Position numbers and translations under genes: made by a program | The notes under the pieces: model-generated | The model's input: the letters and a program-made list of their open reading frames with translations, nothing else | What the model was told of the DNA's origin: nothing | Database searches by the model: none | From: Legionella fallonii LLAP-10 | GTDB lineage: Bacteria; Pseudomonadota; Gammaproteobacteria; Legionellales; Legionellaceae | Reading direction: 5' to 3' | DNA length: 64,000 nt | NCBI RefSeq assembly: GCF_000953135.1 | Contig: NZ_LN614827.1 | Coordinates: 1,269,001-1,333,000, forward strand | Shown here: positions 53,512-62,253 of the stretch, in pieces | Position numbering within the stretch: the stretch's first letter is position 1 | How the letters are laid out: every line of letters begins with the position of its first letter

Positions 53512-54948
53512 CTATACTTTTAGAACGCTTTGTTGTTCTTCCTCAACAACTTCTTGAACTTCTGAAGTTTTCATTTGTTTCATTTGACTTCTCAAATCTT
53601 TAGTTTTATCTATAGCTACAAAATTGCTTATTTCCTTCGGTGCGTCTACTTTCACCACTGCACCTCTTTCCTCCATGGAGCTGAGCAATCTCTCCGGTGT
53701 TAACAAATGAAGTTTTTCTTTTTCACTTATAGGACTTTTAACGATAGGATGAGGAATGTCTTGTACCCCTTTTTCTTGCAGTTCCTTCTTGAGTACATCA
53801 TTTAATTCTTGCACTGATGCGATAATTGTTTGACCAACAAACTCAGAACAAAGTACTTTACTTTGTTCTCTTCTACCTTCTGCTTCCCATTTGCCTCGGC
53901 CAAAAATATCATCTCGAATATCGGTATTACTATGATCTTTCATCAAAATATTTTTATGTCCGCCTTGCAATGGTGCAGTGGCAATCTGAGCAAATCGCCC
54001 TTTACCTCCTTCTGCTGTAATATGCATATGACCCTCTCGATTTTGGTCATGAATTTGTCTTTCTATGTCACCAAACTTTTGTTGGACATGTTCAAGCCAC
54101 TTATCTCCTAAGTGTTGTTGTAAAAGTTTTTTTGTATCATTGTCAATTAAATTTTCAATTTTAATCTGGTACACGTCACTATAAAGATAACTACGTAAAT
54201 TGTACTTATCTTGCTGATAACCAGGATTTATATGAGAAACTTTGTTTTCTATCTTACCTTCCTTGTTCTCAACAGCGATCCCTTTTGAGGCATGTCCGAA
54301 TTTTGTGACAAAAAAAGCAATAATTCGTTCAAAAAAACCTAATGTTTTGCCATATATTTCAGATTTCTTCTTTGTATCATCAAATACCACGGCACCAATT
54401 GGCATAGTGAAAGTTTGGTTGAAAGTTTTATCTAAATGGCTAATCATTGTGGCAGCACGTTGTGTTTGAGCATAGAGCTTCTCTAATTTTTCATTTCCCT
54501 TGATTAATCCCTTTTCATTATATCCTTCTAGGGTTTTATTTAAAGTAGCTAAATCATGTAACATTCCGTATTGTTTTAGTGTAATTTTTTCATTATCAGC
54601 TAAAATTTTCCCTTTGTCTTTTGCTGCCTCAAAATTTTCCCAAATCTTATCAAGTTCAGGTTCAATTTTTTTTAAATTGCGAGTTCTATACGATATATCT
54701 TTCAGAGCAGTGACAACCAACGAACCAATCCCCGTATCTGAGCCTGACATCGGTGCTAAGATATCTAATTGCCGATTCATGCTCATGTCACCAATCATAC
54801 CTTCCATCATCGTTTGTATATCTGCTCGTTGCTGGGGTTCCAATTCCGTATCAGGTGTATTTATCAACTTGTGCATATTTCGCATGTTAATTAATGCTTG
54901 TTCTGCTATACCTGTTTCTTGATGTAAAGCTTCTAATGTCATAGGCAT
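53512..54948 (-). CDS. effector candidate with a permuted papain-like cysteine peptidase core
   Basis: The 478-residue cytoplasmic protein is helical over residues ~1-190. Residues ~195-395 contain FGHASKGIAVENKEGK, placing a His on a beta-strand, and later KVLCSEFVGQ, a Cys at the start of a helix followed by Ser-Glu. His before Cys and the CSEFV pattern resemble circularly permuted NlpC/P60-like cysteine hydrolases. The tail (QMKTSEVQEVVEEEQQSVLK) is Glu-rich close to the C-terminus, like the E-block secretion signal of Dot/Icm effectors. Catalysis and secretion are inferences. The Ras-like gene follows on the same strand. Confidence 0.72.
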   Translation of the reverse strand: MPMTLEALHQETGIAEQALINMRNMHKLINTPDTELEPQQRADIQTMMEGMIGDMSMNRQLDILAPMSGSDTGIGSLVVTALKDISYRTRNLKKIEPELDKIWENFEAAKDKGKILADNEKITLKQYGMLHDLATLNKTLEGYNEKGLIKGNEKLEKLYAQTQRAATMISHLDKTFNQTFTMPIGAVVFDDTKKKSEIYGKTLGFFERIIAFFVTKFGHASKGIAVENKEGKIENKVSHINPGYQQDKYNLRSYLYSDVYQIKIENLIDNDTKKLLQQHLGDKWLEHVQQKFGDIERQIHDQNREGHMHITAEGGKGRFAQIATAPLQGGHKNILMKDHSNTDIRDDIFGRGKWEAEGRREQSKVLCSEFVGQTIIASVQELNDVLKKELQEKGVQDIPHPIVKSPISEKEKLHLLTPERLLSSMEERGAVVKVDAPKEISNFVAIDKTKDLRSQMKQMKTSEVQEVVEEEQQSVLKV

Positions 54949-54979
54949 GATAAAATCCTCTAAATACCTAATTTTCAGT

Positions 54980-55318
54980 TTATTGGTAATATCTCGTTGC
55001 TATCGATATGGATAAACTGTTTATAAAATCAATAAGGTGATAAGCATAATCGTCCTCTTCAATATTTTCCTGTATTTGAAAAAGGATCAGATTCTTACTA
55101 ATAAAAGCTAGCATGTCATAAAGCATGCTCTTGTTTGCGTTGTAGAAATAGCTATCAGGCAGTGCAATCATAATTTTATTTATAATGTCATATGTGTCTT
55201 TATTTGAAATATTAAGCACAGATTGCATTTCTGAATTATGCTCATCGCTCATTTGCTTGCAAATTATTGCTACTAATTGGTAAATTTCTTTAGCATATAT
55301 TTTTTTTTGGGGGTGCAT
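54980..55318 (-). CDS. small unrecognised helical protein
   Basis: The 112-residue product is soluble, predicted all-helical and acidic in its second half (ENIEEDDYAYHL). It is the first of three minus-strand genes, 31 bases upstream of the cysteine-peptidase-like gene, so it may be co-transcribed. Its ribosome binding site is weak. Small acidic helical proteins next to effectors are sometimes chaperones or regulators, but nothing in the sequence proves this. Confidence 0.55.
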   Translation of the reverse strand: MHPQKKIYAKEIYQLVAIICKQMSDEHNSEMQSVLNISNKDTYDIINKIMIALPDSYFYNANKSMLYDMLAFISKNLILFQIQENIEEDDYAYHLIDFINSLSISIATRYYQ

Positions 55319-55639
55319 TATTTGCTCTACTATTTAATTGCTTATATGAAAATTATGGTTCATGATCTTTATTTTTTCCAATCGAATTAATGTGTTTTTA
55401 TACCTAAAGTGAAAAGTTGCTGAACGCGCAGCAAGTTAATACGGAGCTGGATATGACATGAGGTACCAGATTACAAGTATTTTATCTGGCGGAGGGTGGT
55501 TGTAATGTAGTTTTAGTCAAAAGCTACTTGTAATAAAGCCGACACAATAGAAAAAGATATTACCATTCATAAACGGTGATGTGAGAGAACAAGATCTAAG
55601 TTAACTTTTTGTTCATTTTCATGCATTTGTGCCGCGGGT
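55319..55639. other. 320-base AT-rich non-coding stretch
   Basis: No gene or clear repeat is visible. It must contain the promoter for the minus-strand gene starting at 55318; no convincing -35/-10 pair stands out. Confidence 0.4.
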
Positions 55640-56067
55640 TTAATTTATGACATTTTATCTGCAATCCGGGGTGGTTCAGGCAAGCGATACTTAGTTAAAT
55701 ATTGTAACACTAACTCTACTATCTTCTCCTGCCCAATTCCGTGTCCTGTAATATAGTAGCTGCAATCGATCCCAGCAATATATTCTATTTAGGCAAAATC
55801 ATTATATATCCGAACATCATCCTTGAGTTCTTTTTGAGTGATAATTGCCTTCCTTGCGCTTGTTGGCCAAATAATGTCAGGGATGGTGATTTTTAAGGTC
55901 ATAACCAATCCTAAGGGTTGATTGATTTTAGCTCTAATCTGATTCTCTATCGACTCGCGTCGAGTTTGGCCATTTTCGAAAGAATTACGAATTACCGACG
56001 AAAGCCGGTATTCATCGAGTCCCGCGAATGCGACCTGATGAATACCGTAGCCTCCATCAAAAAGCAA
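55640..56067 (-). pseudogene. decayed gene of unknown family
   Basis: A 92-codon frame from 56067 (GGYGIHQVAFAGLDEYRLSS ... LGLVMTLKITIPDIIWP ... KAIITQKELKDDVRIYNDFA) ends in a stop, but after it a second frame continues with coding character (GIDCSYYITGHGIGQEKIVE, LPEPPRIADKMS) to 55640. One gene broken by a stop and a frameshift is the simplest reading. The TQKELKDDVR segment faintly recalls ligase C-termini, but I cannot name the family. Confidence 0.4.
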
Positions 56068-56222
56068 TCCGTTAAGTAAGTGGATTAGTCTAAAATACGA
56101 ATTCCCTTCGGGATGCCTGTCGCTTATGCATATTAATCGAGTATTTGCAGTAAATCGGTTACATCTGTCTATACTTTAATTTATATGTACTTAAAATTAT
56201 CAACTTGATAATGGAGAATGAT

Positions 56223-57113
56223 ATGACTTTCAAAGTTAAAGTACCAGCAAAATGCATCTTGGCTGGTGAGCATCTTATTCTTGAGCGAGGGTATGCTATT
56301 GTTGCTCCACTTCATAGGTATCATTTAACTTTGAGCTATGAGCCTCATACAATAAAGACAAAATATACTATTTCTGCTGAAGGTAACAATTCGTTGGGCA
56401 TTATATTATGGCCAGCAATTTGTAAAGCATATGAGTTATTACAAAAAGATCATAATAAAATTACAGGTTTTTTTAATATTAAATCAACCATCATTCCATG
56501 TGGCGGGATAGGCTTTTCAGCAGCATTATGTGTTGCAATTACGGAATGGCTTATCTATCAAGGACTATTATCTCGTTCTGAACTATTTCAATTTGCGCGA
56601 CAACTAGAAGACATGTTTCATAAACGAAGTAGTGGTGTAGATATTGCTGGGGTAACGGCTAAAAACATAATAAAGTATTATTCTAATAGTGAAATAATTG
56701 AAATGAGTATTTCATGGCAACCTCTTCTTTATATTTCTTCTTCTGATGAGACCAGTTTTAGTGGGCCCTGTGTTAAAAAAGTTCTGGAGTTAAAAAAAGA
56801 GAATCCTGCTAAAGCGGAGGCTATCTACGACAAGATGTTACAAGCAGTGATTTTGATTAATAATGCCTTAGAGAATAAAAATGATGCAAGTCTAGATATT
56901 CTAGCGCGAGGGTTAACAATGGGAAATGAATGCTTTTATGAGTGGGATTTAATTTCTCCTCAATTACATGACCACATCGAGCTATTAAAACAGCATGCAT
57001 TAGCCTGTAAAATAATAGGTGCAGGTTTTGGCGGTCATGTTCTAAGCTTATGGGCAGAATCTCCTCCCGTCAATTTTCCTATTAAACTATACCGATTGTC
57101 CTTATCTCAATAA
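56223..57113 (+). CDS. mvk: mevalonate kinase (GHMP kinase family)
   Basis: This enzyme phosphorylates mevalonate in the route to isopentenyl diphosphate. The 296-residue GHMP kinase shows VPAKCILAGEHLILERGYAI at the start, the phosphate loop PCGGIGFSAA (normally GLGSSAA), SSGVDIAG, and the C-terminal KIIGAGFGGHVLSL. Phosphomevalonate kinase belongs to the same family, so the exact step is less certain than the family; the context of HMG-CoA synthase and reductase favours mevalonate kinase. I use the ATG at 56223, six bases after GGAG. It begins the isoprenoid cluster. Confidence 0.85.
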   Translation: MTFKVKVPAKCILAGEHLILERGYAIVAPLHRYHLTLSYEPHTIKTKYTISAEGNNSLGIILWPAICKAYELLQKDHNKITGFFNIKSTIIPCGGIGFSAALCVAITEWLIYQGLLSRSELFQFARQLEDMFHKRSSGVDIAGVTAKNIIKYYSNSEIIEMSISWQPLLYISSSDETSFSGPCVKKVLELKKENPAKAEAIYDKMLQAVILINNALENKNDASLDILARGLTMGNECFYEWDLISPQLHDHIELLKQHALACKIIGAGFGGHVLSLWAESPPVNFPIKLYRLSLSQ

Positions 57114-57264
57114 GGAACTTTATTCACACATATTATGCAAACATGAACTGGAAGTCGCAAAGGTATGAAACGGTAAACAAGCAAGTCGGGTCACAATTTG
57201 GCGGAGGTGTTTGCATATCGAGCAATAAATAAAGAGGATTTAATGGTACGCTTTGGAGGTTTAT

Positions 57265-58167
57265 ATGAAATTTAAGAACCATGACCATGGTTTCTCCATA
57301 ACTTATTTTATTAAGACCGTGCTTAGATTGATAAAGTCTCGTACAGTAGTAATCTATCGTCCTATTTTTGCCTTATTAGCTTACCTGGCTATGGCTGGAA
57401 CAAATTATAAGATATCGGCTGGTATTTTAGTGGTATTAACCGTTTATCTTGCTGGACTTGGAACTTACTTATACAATGATTTAAATGATTTTCATGAAGA
57501 CAGTATGAATAATGAGGTGACCAGTCTTACCTATGATGTCACTTTATACCGCACCATACTAGTCATTTCTATTTTTTGCCTTTGCAGCGCATTACTCTTA
57601 GGGATTTATCTTAGTATTTACAATCTCTTCATTGGATTATTTAGTTTGTTACTGGCAGTAACGTACTCACATCCTAGGGTGCATCTTAAGAGTTATTTCT
57701 TGATAAAAACCTTGGCTACTGCTGTTGCCTCTGTATTAGCAGCGCTTGTGGGGGTAGCCACAGCGAATAATTTCACATTTCAATCTTGGCCTTTCTTAGC
57801 TTTAGCGTTTTTGATTTCCTGGGCAATTTCGCCATTAAATGATGTACGAGATGTAAAAGGGGACAAACTTAGTGGGCGAAAGACTATTCCTATTGTCTTG
57901 GGAGTAAATTGGACTTTTTTTATTACTAGCAGTGCCGTTATTTTATCTTTGCTGATTGCAATAGTTGGCGTTTATAGCGTGACCCATAGTTTAAATTATA
58001 GTTCCATCATTTTCGCCTTTTTAGCGGGCTCATATTCTCTTTATTTGCAATGGCGCCTATTTAACAATCAGACAAACAAGCCAGCAGTAAAAAAATACCT
58101 TAGTTATCTTCAGATTTCTATGATTAGTTTGCAAGTTGCAGCGTTAATAGCATATATGTGGCGGTAA
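57265..58167 (+). CDS. UbiA-family polyprenyltransferase
   Basis: This 300-residue integral membrane protein has about eight or nine hydrophobic helices. The two Asp-rich motifs that bind prenyl diphosphate and magnesium are clear: NDLNDFHED near residue 73 and NDVRDVKGD near 192, the latter followed by KLSGRKTIPI. The family joins a prenyl chain to an aromatic ring, a lipid or a sugar phosphate. It is unlikely to be ordinary UbiA because of its position inside a mevalonate cluster. The ATG at 57265 has GGAGG six bases upstream. Confidence 0.88.
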   Translation: MKFKNHDHGFSITYFIKTVLRLIKSRTVVIYRPIFALLAYLAMAGTNYKISAGILVVLTVYLAGLGTYLYNDLNDFHEDSMNNEVTSLTYDVTLYRTILVISIFCLCSALLLGIYLSIYNLFIGLFSLLLAVTYSHPRVHLKSYFLIKTLATAVASVLAALVGVATANNFTFQSWPFLALAFLISWAISPLNDVRDVKGDKLSGRKTIPIVLGVNWTFFITSSAVILSLLIAIVGVYSVTHSLNYSSIIFAFLAGSYSLYLQWRLFNNQTNKPAVKKYLSYLQISMISLQVAALIAYMWR

Positions 58168-58305
58168 TTAATAAAAAAAACACCATATTCCTTGCATAAG
58201 GTCCTTAAATGGTGTAGATAGTTATTATATGGCACTTATTTGATCATATTGTTGCTTGTTGCGCCATATCCAGTTGATAGACGTATGTCTTACTAAGGTG
58301 TATTT

Positions 58306-59625
58306 ATGGCTTTTATAGATTATCTAGAGTTATTTCCCGTACAATTTTACAAATTATCTGACAATGAGCAACAAGAAATTTTAGTTAAACTAGGTTTTTG
58401 TACTTTAGAGGATCTTAAGTTACTACGAAAAAAAACATCTCTAAGCCACCATTTAGCCTCATCGCTAATTGAAAATGCTGTAGGCTGCTTTCCCTTACCT
58501 CTTGGGTTGGCCTTTAATTTCGTTATTGATAATAAACCTTATGTGATTCCAATGGTGATCGAAGAGAGTTCTGTTATTGCCACAGCCAGCAAAACAGCAA
58601 AATGGATTTACCAAGAGGGTTGTTTAACTACAAAGCAGGTTGGTATGTGTGGAATAGGACAAATCCAAATTCCCAAAGTAAAAGATTTTGATTTAGTGTC
58701 ACAAATCATTTACGAACATAAAAAAGAATTAATAGATAAGGTCAATGCCAACATCCTTATGAGTTTAGTCTCTAGAGGAGGGGGGGCAAAAGATTTGCTT
58801 GTGCGTAAGATAGAACGTAGTGATGGCCATTTTATGGTCGTTATTCACTTTTTTATTGACTGCAAAGACGCCATGGGGGCTAATATCATTAATCAAGCTT
58901 GTGAGTTCATAAAACCAGATATTGAACAGTTAACTCAAGAAAAAGTAGGATTATGTATTTTATCAAATTTAACAGACACTAAAATTACTAGAGCCGAAGT
59001 TGTTGTTACTAATATCGATCCTGAATTAGGTGAGAAAATATCAGAAGCTTCCTTATTTGCCCAACTAGATCCTTATCGCGCAGCAACCAATAATAAAGGG
59101 GTAATGAATGGAATTGATCCTGTCTTGATTGCTACAGGAAACGACTGGCGTGCGGTTGAAGCAGGTATTCATGCTTATGCTGCACGATCAGGTTCCTACA
59201 CCGCCATTACCACATGGCAAAGAGAAGGAAAAGATCTTCATGGTATTCTAGAAGCACCGATTCAAGTTGGGATTGTTGGAGGAGTAACCAAACTACATCC
59301 TATTTCGCAAATTTGTTTGAGAATAATGAAAGTTCAAGCAGCATCTGAATTATCTAGAATCATTGCCGCAGTAGGACTGGTTCAAAACTTGGGTGCGCTA
59401 AAAGCATTAGTTTCTGAAGGAATTACTAAAGGCCATATGCGCCTTCATATAAGTAATCTTGCTATTGCCGCTGGTGCCAGAGAAGAAGAACTCCCATTCA
59501 TTCGCCAATTTTTGGAGAAGCGGTTGGCTACTCAGAGAAAAATTTCTGAGAGTGATGCTCGAGAAGCAATTTCCGTAATACGAGCCAAAGAAGAAGACTA
59601 CGAATGGGGTAATAGTGATGTCTGA
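58306..59625 (+). CDS. mvaA: hydroxymethylglutaryl-CoA reductase, class II
   Basis: The enzyme reduces HMG-CoA to mevalonate. The 439-residue soluble protein has the class II signature ENAVGCFPLPLG near residue 57 with catalytic Glu, GIDPVLIATGNDWRAVEAG with catalytic Asp and a C-terminal helical domain, as in bacterial MvaA. No transmembrane anchor is present. Coenzyme preference cannot be told. The idi start overlaps its end by eight bases. Confidence 0.96.
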   Translation: MAFIDYLELFPVQFYKLSDNEQQEILVKLGFCTLEDLKLLRKKTSLSHHLASSLIENAVGCFPLPLGLAFNFVIDNKPYVIPMVIEESSVIATASKTAKWIYQEGCLTTKQVGMCGIGQIQIPKVKDFDLVSQIIYEHKKELIDKVNANILMSLVSRGGGAKDLLVRKIERSDGHFMVVIHFFIDCKDAMGANIINQACEFIKPDIEQLTQEKVGLCILSNLTDTKITRAEVVVTNIDPELGEKISEASLFAQLDPYRAATNNKGVMNGIDPVLIATGNDWRAVEAGIHAYAARSGSYTAITTWQREGKDLHGILEAPIQVGIVGGVTKLHPISQICLRIMKVQAASELSRIIAAVGLVQNLGALKALVSEGITKGHMRLHISNLAIAAGAREEELPFIRQFLEKRLATQRKISESDAREAISVIRAKEEDYEWGNSDV

Positions 59626-60196
59626 TAGCACATTAAATGACCAGAGAACCCATGTTATTTTGGTAGATGCGCAAGACAATTGTATCGGGACGATGGAAAA
59701 ACTATTAGCTCATCGAGAAGGAAAACTTCATCGAGCCTTCTCTATACTTGTATTTCGCAAAAACCAAGATACCCTACAGTTACTCCTCCAACAACGTGCG
59801 AATAGCAAATATCACGGAGGAGGCTTGTGGACGAATACGTGTTGTAGCCATCCTCTCGACTCTCTCAGTTTACCTCAAGAAGCGTCTGATAGGTTATCAA
59901 TGGAAATGGGAATAAGAGTACCTCTGATTGAGGTTGGTATATTTCAGTATTTTGCCAAATTGGACAATAATATGTATGAACATGAAATTGATCATGTCTT
60001 GATTGGTCCTTGGATTGAGCAAAGTATTAATCCTGATCCCCAAGAGGTTAATGATTATTGTTGGATAGATATTCAGCATCTGAAAAGAAAATTAGCAAAA
60101 TTTCCTCGAGAATTTACTCCTTGGTTATCTCAAGTCTTAAGTATGGCTTTAAAAAGTAAAGAGTTTGCCCTTTTTATGGAAATATCTAAAAATTAG
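59618..60196 (+). CDS. idi: isopentenyl-diphosphate delta-isomerase, type I
   Basis: Idi interconverts isopentenyl and dimethylallyl diphosphate. It is the Nudix-fold type I enzyme, not the flavin type II: catalytic Cys in WTNTCCSHP, catalytic Glu in YEHEIDHV, and HRAFSILVF near the start. The 192-residue length is standard. The ATG at 59618 overlaps the mvaA end, so translation is coupled; a GTG at 59615 is less likely. Confidence 0.96.
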   Translation: MSDSTLNDQRTHVILVDAQDNCIGTMEKLLAHREGKLHRAFSILVFRKNQDTLQLLLQQRANSKYHGGGLWTNTCCSHPLDSLSLPQEASDRLSMEMGIRVPLIEVGIFQYFAKLDNNMYEHEIDHVLIGPWIEQSINPDPQEVNDYCWIDIQHLKRKLAKFPREFTPWLSQVLSMALKSKEFALFMEISKN

Positions 60197-60206
60197 GAGG
60201 AACCTG

Positions 60207-60908
60207 ATGATGAAATACCCCTCGCACCTTGCGGTTATTATGGATGGAAATCGGCGTTGGGCGAAAAATCGGTTTCTACCTGCAATTACTGGGTACATTA
60301 TTGGTGCCAAAATAGCATGGAAGATACTTTGTTTGTGTATGGATTTAAATATTCAATATCTTACTTTATTTGCATTCAGCACAGAAAATTGGCAAAGAAC
60401 CCAAAAAAAACAATCATCGCATCTTGTTAAATTTATAATTTCCTATTTATCTCATCATGTAGAACGTTTTCATAATAAAGGTATCAAAATACGCTTGATT
60501 GGTTCTAAAGAAAAACTGAATGAGAAGCTACTAAAGATGGTGGATGAAGTTGAGCAAAAAACAGAACAAAATTCGCGTTTGACGCTATTCATTGCTTTAG
60601 ACTATGGTGGAAAATGGGATATCCTTAATGCAACTAAGCAAATTGTTAAGCAAGCGATTAATAATCAATTGAATATTGAAAATCTGGATGAGAAGTATTT
60701 TGCAAAATATCTGGCAACTCAAGGAGCGCCAGATCCAGAGTTAGTTATTAGAACAGGTGGCGAAATGCGAGTCAGTAATTTTTTATTATGGCAAATTGCT
60801 TATTCAGAAATTTATTATACTCCTATATTATGGCCAGATTTTAATGAGCAGGAGCTATTGAAAGCATTTGCCTCATTTTCTGAGCGTCAACAAAATTTTG
60901 GAAAATAA
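60207..60908 (+). CDS. divergent cis-prenyltransferase, UppS-like
   Basis: The 233-residue protein clearly belongs to the undecaprenyl diphosphate synthase family (AVIMDGNRRWAKN, FAFSTENW, RTGGE, RVSNFLLWQIAYSEIYYTPI and LWPDF). Several residues invariant in E. coli UppS differ: MDGNG has become MDGNR, the GH of GHxxG is GY, the AANYGGR segment is ALDYGGK, and GEHR is GEMR. These lie around the diphosphate- and magnesium-binding sites, so chain length or even activity may be altered. The ordinary uppS presumably lies elsewhere. ATG at 60207 follows GGAGG. Confidence 0.9.
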   Translation: MMKYPSHLAVIMDGNRRWAKNRFLPAITGYIIGAKIAWKILCLCMDLNIQYLTLFAFSTENWQRTQKKQSSHLVKFIISYLSHHVERFHNKGIKIRLIGSKEKLNEKLLKMVDEVEQKTEQNSRLTLFIALDYGGKWDILNATKQIVKQAINNQLNIENLDEKYFAKYLATQGAPDPELVIRTGGEMRVSNFLLWQIAYSEIYYTPILWPDFNEQELLKAFASFSERQQNFGK

Positions 60909-61071
60909 AGGTTGCTTTGCGTCAATGATGACATAGGTGAAGATTTGCTTTTATGCAACAAGTTCAAGAGAAAGTCTTATTGAGAGTCTATGCTCTGAAA
61001 GTAAGTGTCTAAATTTAAATCTATTAATTTCATAATAGCCAAGGAGTGGTTTAATCTTCTGAGGAGGCTAT

Positions 61072-62163
61072 ATGTCTGAAAAGAATATAGGTATTAGCGC
61101 CGTGGGGTTACACTTTCCTTCTCTAGCAATGAATGTCGAGGAATTAGCAATATTACGCGGAATTGCACCGGAAAAATTTACTTTGGGTCTAGCATGTAGA
61201 GAGTTTTCATTATGTTCCAAACATGAAAATATTATTAGCTTAGCTGTTGGGGCCGCTCAAATGGCTTTATCTCATTGGGATAAAACGCTTGACGATATAG
61301 GAATGATTGTAGTAGGCACAGAAAGCGGCTTAGATATGAGCCGTCCTCTAAGTGCTTGGGTTGCTGAGCAACTTAATTTAAGTGGCATGATTCGCTCTTA
61401 TGAAGTGAAACATGCTTGCTACGGCGGAACTTTAGCTATTAAACAAGCTGTAGAATGGAAACTTTCTGGTGCTGGTGGTAAAAAGGCAGCTTTAGTGATT
61501 GCTGCTGATATCTCTCTTTATGAGCCCTCTAGTAATGCTGAACCAACACAAGGAGCAGGAGCTGTGGCATTTATTATTGATGAAAATCCTCAGATTGCTG
61601 CAATTGATGTTCGGTCTTATCCTTGGAGCAAACCAGTTTTTGATTTTTGGCGACCTATTGACAAGAAATATCCTGAAGTTGATGGCGAATTTAGTCTCGA
61701 GTGCTACAAAGAGGCCGTGCTTAATTGCTTTAATCTCTTAATTCAAGATATTGGTATAAACGCTGTAGAGCATGAGTTTCATGCCCATTGTTTTCATGTT
61801 CCTTTTCCTAAAATGGTTAAAAAAGCAGTTGTTCATTTTTTTCAGCATCAGGGATGGAGCAACGAAAAAATAGAACATTACTTTAAAGAAAAGGTTGAAC
61901 CAACCATGATATGGAATCAATTAAGCGGTAATTGCTATACCGCGAGTCTGTGGATATCCGTCACAAAAGCTCTTAGCCAATTAAAACAAGGACAAAAATT
62001 ATCTGCATTTTCTTATGGTTCTGGATATGGAGCAGAATTATTAACACTCACAGCAATGTCAAAAGTAGATAATTCATATTGGGTACCTGAGGTAGAGAAG
62101 CTCTTTCGTCAAAGACAAAAACTTACTGCTGCTGAATATGAATTACTTAGGAAAGAGAAATAA
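61072..62163 (+). CDS. mvaS: hydroxymethylglutaryl-CoA synthase
   Basis: MvaS condenses acetoacetyl-CoA and acetyl-CoA to HMG-CoA, the first committed step of the mevalonate pathway. The 363-residue thiolase-fold protein has catalytic Glu84 in GTESGLD, nucleophile Cys116 in KHACYGGT, and the catalytic His in HCFHVPFPKM. Its start is set by a GGAGG site. It follows the cis-prenyltransferase by 163 bases and ends the same-strand run before the oppositely oriented dehydrogenase. Confidence 0.96.
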   Translation: MSEKNIGISAVGLHFPSLAMNVEELAILRGIAPEKFTLGLACREFSLCSKHENIISLAVGAAQMALSHWDKTLDDIGMIVVGTESGLDMSRPLSAWVAEQLNLSGMIRSYEVKHACYGGTLAIKQAVEWKLSGAGGKKAALVIAADISLYEPSSNAEPTQGAGAVAFIIDENPQIAAIDVRSYPWSKPVFDFWRPIDKKYPEVDGEFSLECYKEAVLNCFNLLIQDIGINAVEHEFHAHCFHVPFPKMVKKAVVHFFQHQGWSNEKIEHYFKEKVEPTMIWNQLSGNCYTASLWISVTKALSQLKQGQKLSAFSYGSGYGAELLTLTAMSKVDNSYWVPEVEKLFRQRQKLTAAEYELLRKEK

Positions 62164-62253
62164 TTTAACTGGCATAAGTTTGACATTTGTCTAATGCGCC
62201 ACTGTACTTTAATTATAGTACCCAAGAGTTTTATCTGTTTCTCTCTTTCTAAC

